Of a DNA stretch of 64,000 bases, positions 62,710 through 64,000 are shown one piece after another (the stretch's first letter is position 1; each line of letters begins with the position of its first letter). Where the stretch lies: contig NZ_JAYMGI010000002.1 in NCBI RefSeq assembly GCF_035825295.1, positions 2,582,001-2,646,000 of the forward strand, in the 5' to 3' direction. The notes below the pieces were generated by a model. The model ran no database searches and had not been told where the DNA came from. It worked only from the letters and a program-made list of their open reading frames with translations. This DNA is from Actinacidiphila sp. DG2A-62. Its GTDB lineage: Bacteria > Actinomycetota > Actinomycetes > Streptomycetales > Streptomycetaceae. Position numbers and translations under genes: made by a program.

Positions 62710-63696
62710 TCAGGCGCGGGAGCGGGAGGCGCGGGCCACGGCGACGACGGCCTTCTCCAGTGCGTACGCCGGGTCCGCGCCGCCGCCCTTGACGGCGGCG
62801 TCGGCCTCGGCGACGGCCCGCAGCGCCACCGAGACGCCGTCCGCGGTCCAGCCGCGGACCTGCTGCCTGACCCGGTCGATCTTCCACGGCGGCATCCCGA
62901 GGTCGCGGGCGAGCTGGCCGGGGTTGGCGCCGCGCGGCGCGGAGGCCACCTTGCCGATCGCGCGCACCCCGGAGGCCAGCGCGAAGGTGATGCCGGGCAG
63001 CGGCTGGCCGACCGACAGGGCCCAGCGCAGCCGCTCCAGCGCCTCCGCGGCGCGGCCGGTGACCGCCAGGTCGGCGACCTCGAAGCCGGTGGCCTCGGCC
63101 CGCCCGGTGTAGTAGCGCGCGACCACCGCGACGTCCACGGCGCCGTCGGTGTCGGCGGTCAACTGGGCACAGGCGCTGGCCAGTTCGCGCAGATCGCTGC
63201 CGATGGCGTCGACCAGCGCCTGGGCCGCCTCGGGGGTCACCGAGCGGCCGAGGGTGCGGAACTCGCCCCGGACGAAGGCCAGCCGGTCGGCGGGCTTGGT
63301 CATCTTCGGGCAGGCCACCTCGCGCGCCCCGGCCTTGCGCGCGGCGTCCAGCAGCGCCTTCCCCTTGGCGCCGCCGGCGTGCAGCAGCACCAGGGTGATC
63401 TCCTCGACGGGCGCGGCCAGATACGCCTTGACGTCCTTGACCGTGTCCGCCGACAGGTCCTGCGCGGCGCGCACCACCACGACCTTGCGCTCGGCGAACA
63501 GCGACGGGCTGGTCAACTCCGCCAGCGTGCCGGGCTGCAGCGCCTCGGGCGTCAGGTCCCTCACGTCGGTGTCCGGGTCGGCGGCGCGGGCGGCGTCGAC
63601 CACCTCGCGCACGGCGCGGTCCAGCAGCAGGTCCTCCTGGCCCACCGCGAGGGTGAGCGGAGCGAGGACGTCGTCGGGTGCGCTCTTCCTGGCCAT
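62710..63696 (-). CDS. holA: DNA polymerase III subunit delta
   Basis: 328 aa clamp-loader subunit. LTLAVGQEDLLLDRAVREVV at the N-terminus, FAERKVVVVRAAQDLS, the IGSDLRELASACAQL sensor-like region, and the C-terminal LARDLGMPPWKIDRVRQQV collar are typical HolA. ATG 63696 (MARKSAPDD) was chosen over GTG 63864 since the extra N-terminal 56 residues are low-complexity. GATGCT lies 8 nt upstream, so it may be leaderless. Convergent with the Pro-rich protein. Confidence 0.93.
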   Translation of the reverse strand: MARKSAPDDVLAPLTLAVGQEDLLLDRAVREVVDAARAADPDTDVRDLTPEALQPGTLAELTSPSLFAERKVVVVRAAQDLSADTVKDVKAYLAAPVEEITLVLLHAGGAKGKALLDAARKAGAREVACPKMTKPADRLAFVRGEFRTLGRSVTPEAAQALVDAIGSDLRELASACAQLTADTDGAVDVAVVARYYTGRAEATGFEVADLAVTGRAAEALERLRWALSVGQPLPGITFALASGVRAIGKVASAPRGANPGQLARDLGMPPWKIDRVRQQVRGWTADGVSVALRAVAEADAAVKGGGADPAYALEKAVVAVARASRSRA

Positions 63697-63846
63697 CGCG
63701 GTCCAGCATCCCACGCGCCTCGGACACTCCCGCCCGCGGTCCCGGGCCGGGCCCCCACCCGGGCGTCGTTCGCCAGCGCCGGCACGGCACCCGGGCGGAG
63801 AGCCGGGCGGATGCGGCGCGGCGCCGCGTACCGCGACAATGCCCGG

Positions 63847-64000
63847 GTGAGCGACGTACGACATGTCCTGGTGCTGCCCGACCGCGACGCCGCGCGGGAG
63901 GCGGCGGAGAAGCTGGCCGACGCCTTCGCGCTGCCGGAGGAACCCCGCCTGGTGCGCGACGCCCTGGCCGGCGAGGACGACGCGGAGGACGCGCAGTGGC
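63847..64000 (+). CDS. unknown protein, N-terminal part (cut by window edge)
   Basis: GTG 63847 opens VSDVRHVLVLPDRDAAREAA and continues with an acidic stretch (AGEDDAEDAQW) to the window edge. No family can be named from 51 residues. GACAAT lies 6 nt upstream, consistent with a leaderless start. Confidence 0.6.
   Translation, partial: MSDVRHVLVLPDRDAAREAAEKLADAFALPEEPRLVRDALAGEDDAEDAQW

Overview
The window is chromosomal DNA from a very high-G+C actinomycete, almost certainly Streptomyces or a close relative. The evidence is codon usage saturated with G/C in third positions, many GTG starts, and a gene order (ppdK, dusB, glyS, zur, uppS, recO, leuA, M4 protease, era, ybeY, phoH, rnz, rsmE, dnaJ, hrcA, hemW, fadD, lepA, rpsT, holA) that I recall as the conserved core block around SCO2494-SCO2565 of S. 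coelicolor. The synteny is from memory and was not computed.

Layout. 1-2.1 kb: 5' end of ppdK and dusB. 2.2-12.2 kb: accessory regulator/transporter pairs (MFS + MarR, TetR + aldo/keto reductase, MFS divergent from an XRE/MmyB regulator), a GAF-PP2C phosphatase and a DUF574-type methyltransferase. 12.3-19.1 kb: glyS, zur with a Zur box, uppS, recO, a TerB-like protein, and leuA behind a Leu-rich leader peptide. 19.3-22.7 kb: M4 protease with its probable emfourin-type inhibitor, an aldo/keto reductase and a broken DJ-1/PfpI gene. 23.0-26.4 kb: an unfamiliar cassette with locally lower G+C at its front (small secreted protein, ABC ATPase, membrane protein with a large exported domain, second membrane protein), followed by a broken TlpA-like thiol protein. 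27.1-29.8 kb: MFS exporter divergent from a double-Lrp regulator. 29.9-43.1 kb: era, GlnR-type sites with amt-PII, a deaminase-like pseudoenzyme, CNNM/CorC protein, ybeY, phoH carrying a 360-residue intein, a PfkB kinase divergent from a frameshifted GH4 glycosidase, a secreted HAD acid phosphatase behind a PHO-box-like repeat, rnz and a HIT protein. 43.3-64 kb: a frameshifted tricorn-type protease, rsmE with a nitronate monooxygenase, dnaJ-hrcA with CIRCE, MBL hydrolase, DUF3097, hemW, a HATPase-GAF-PP2C phosphatase, fadD, lepA, rpsT, holA.

Regulation can be read directly in several places: Zur box, CIRCE, GlnR-type repeats, PHO-box-like 11-nt repeats, leuA leader peptide, and several palindromes between divergent regulator/target pairs. 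About ten start codons lie only 6-8 nt downstream of a -10-like hexamer with no Shine-Dalgarno sequence, which suggests leaderless mRNAs.

The most interesting items are the 23.2-26.4 kb export cassette with its nested inverted repeats, the PhoH intein with Ala as first residue, the amt gene with Glu replacing the first twin-His, and the Zur box standing directly before zur with no znuABC genes. Five genes carry single-base-type frameshifts, mostly in G/C runs. Assembly error should be excluded before reading them as pseudogenes.
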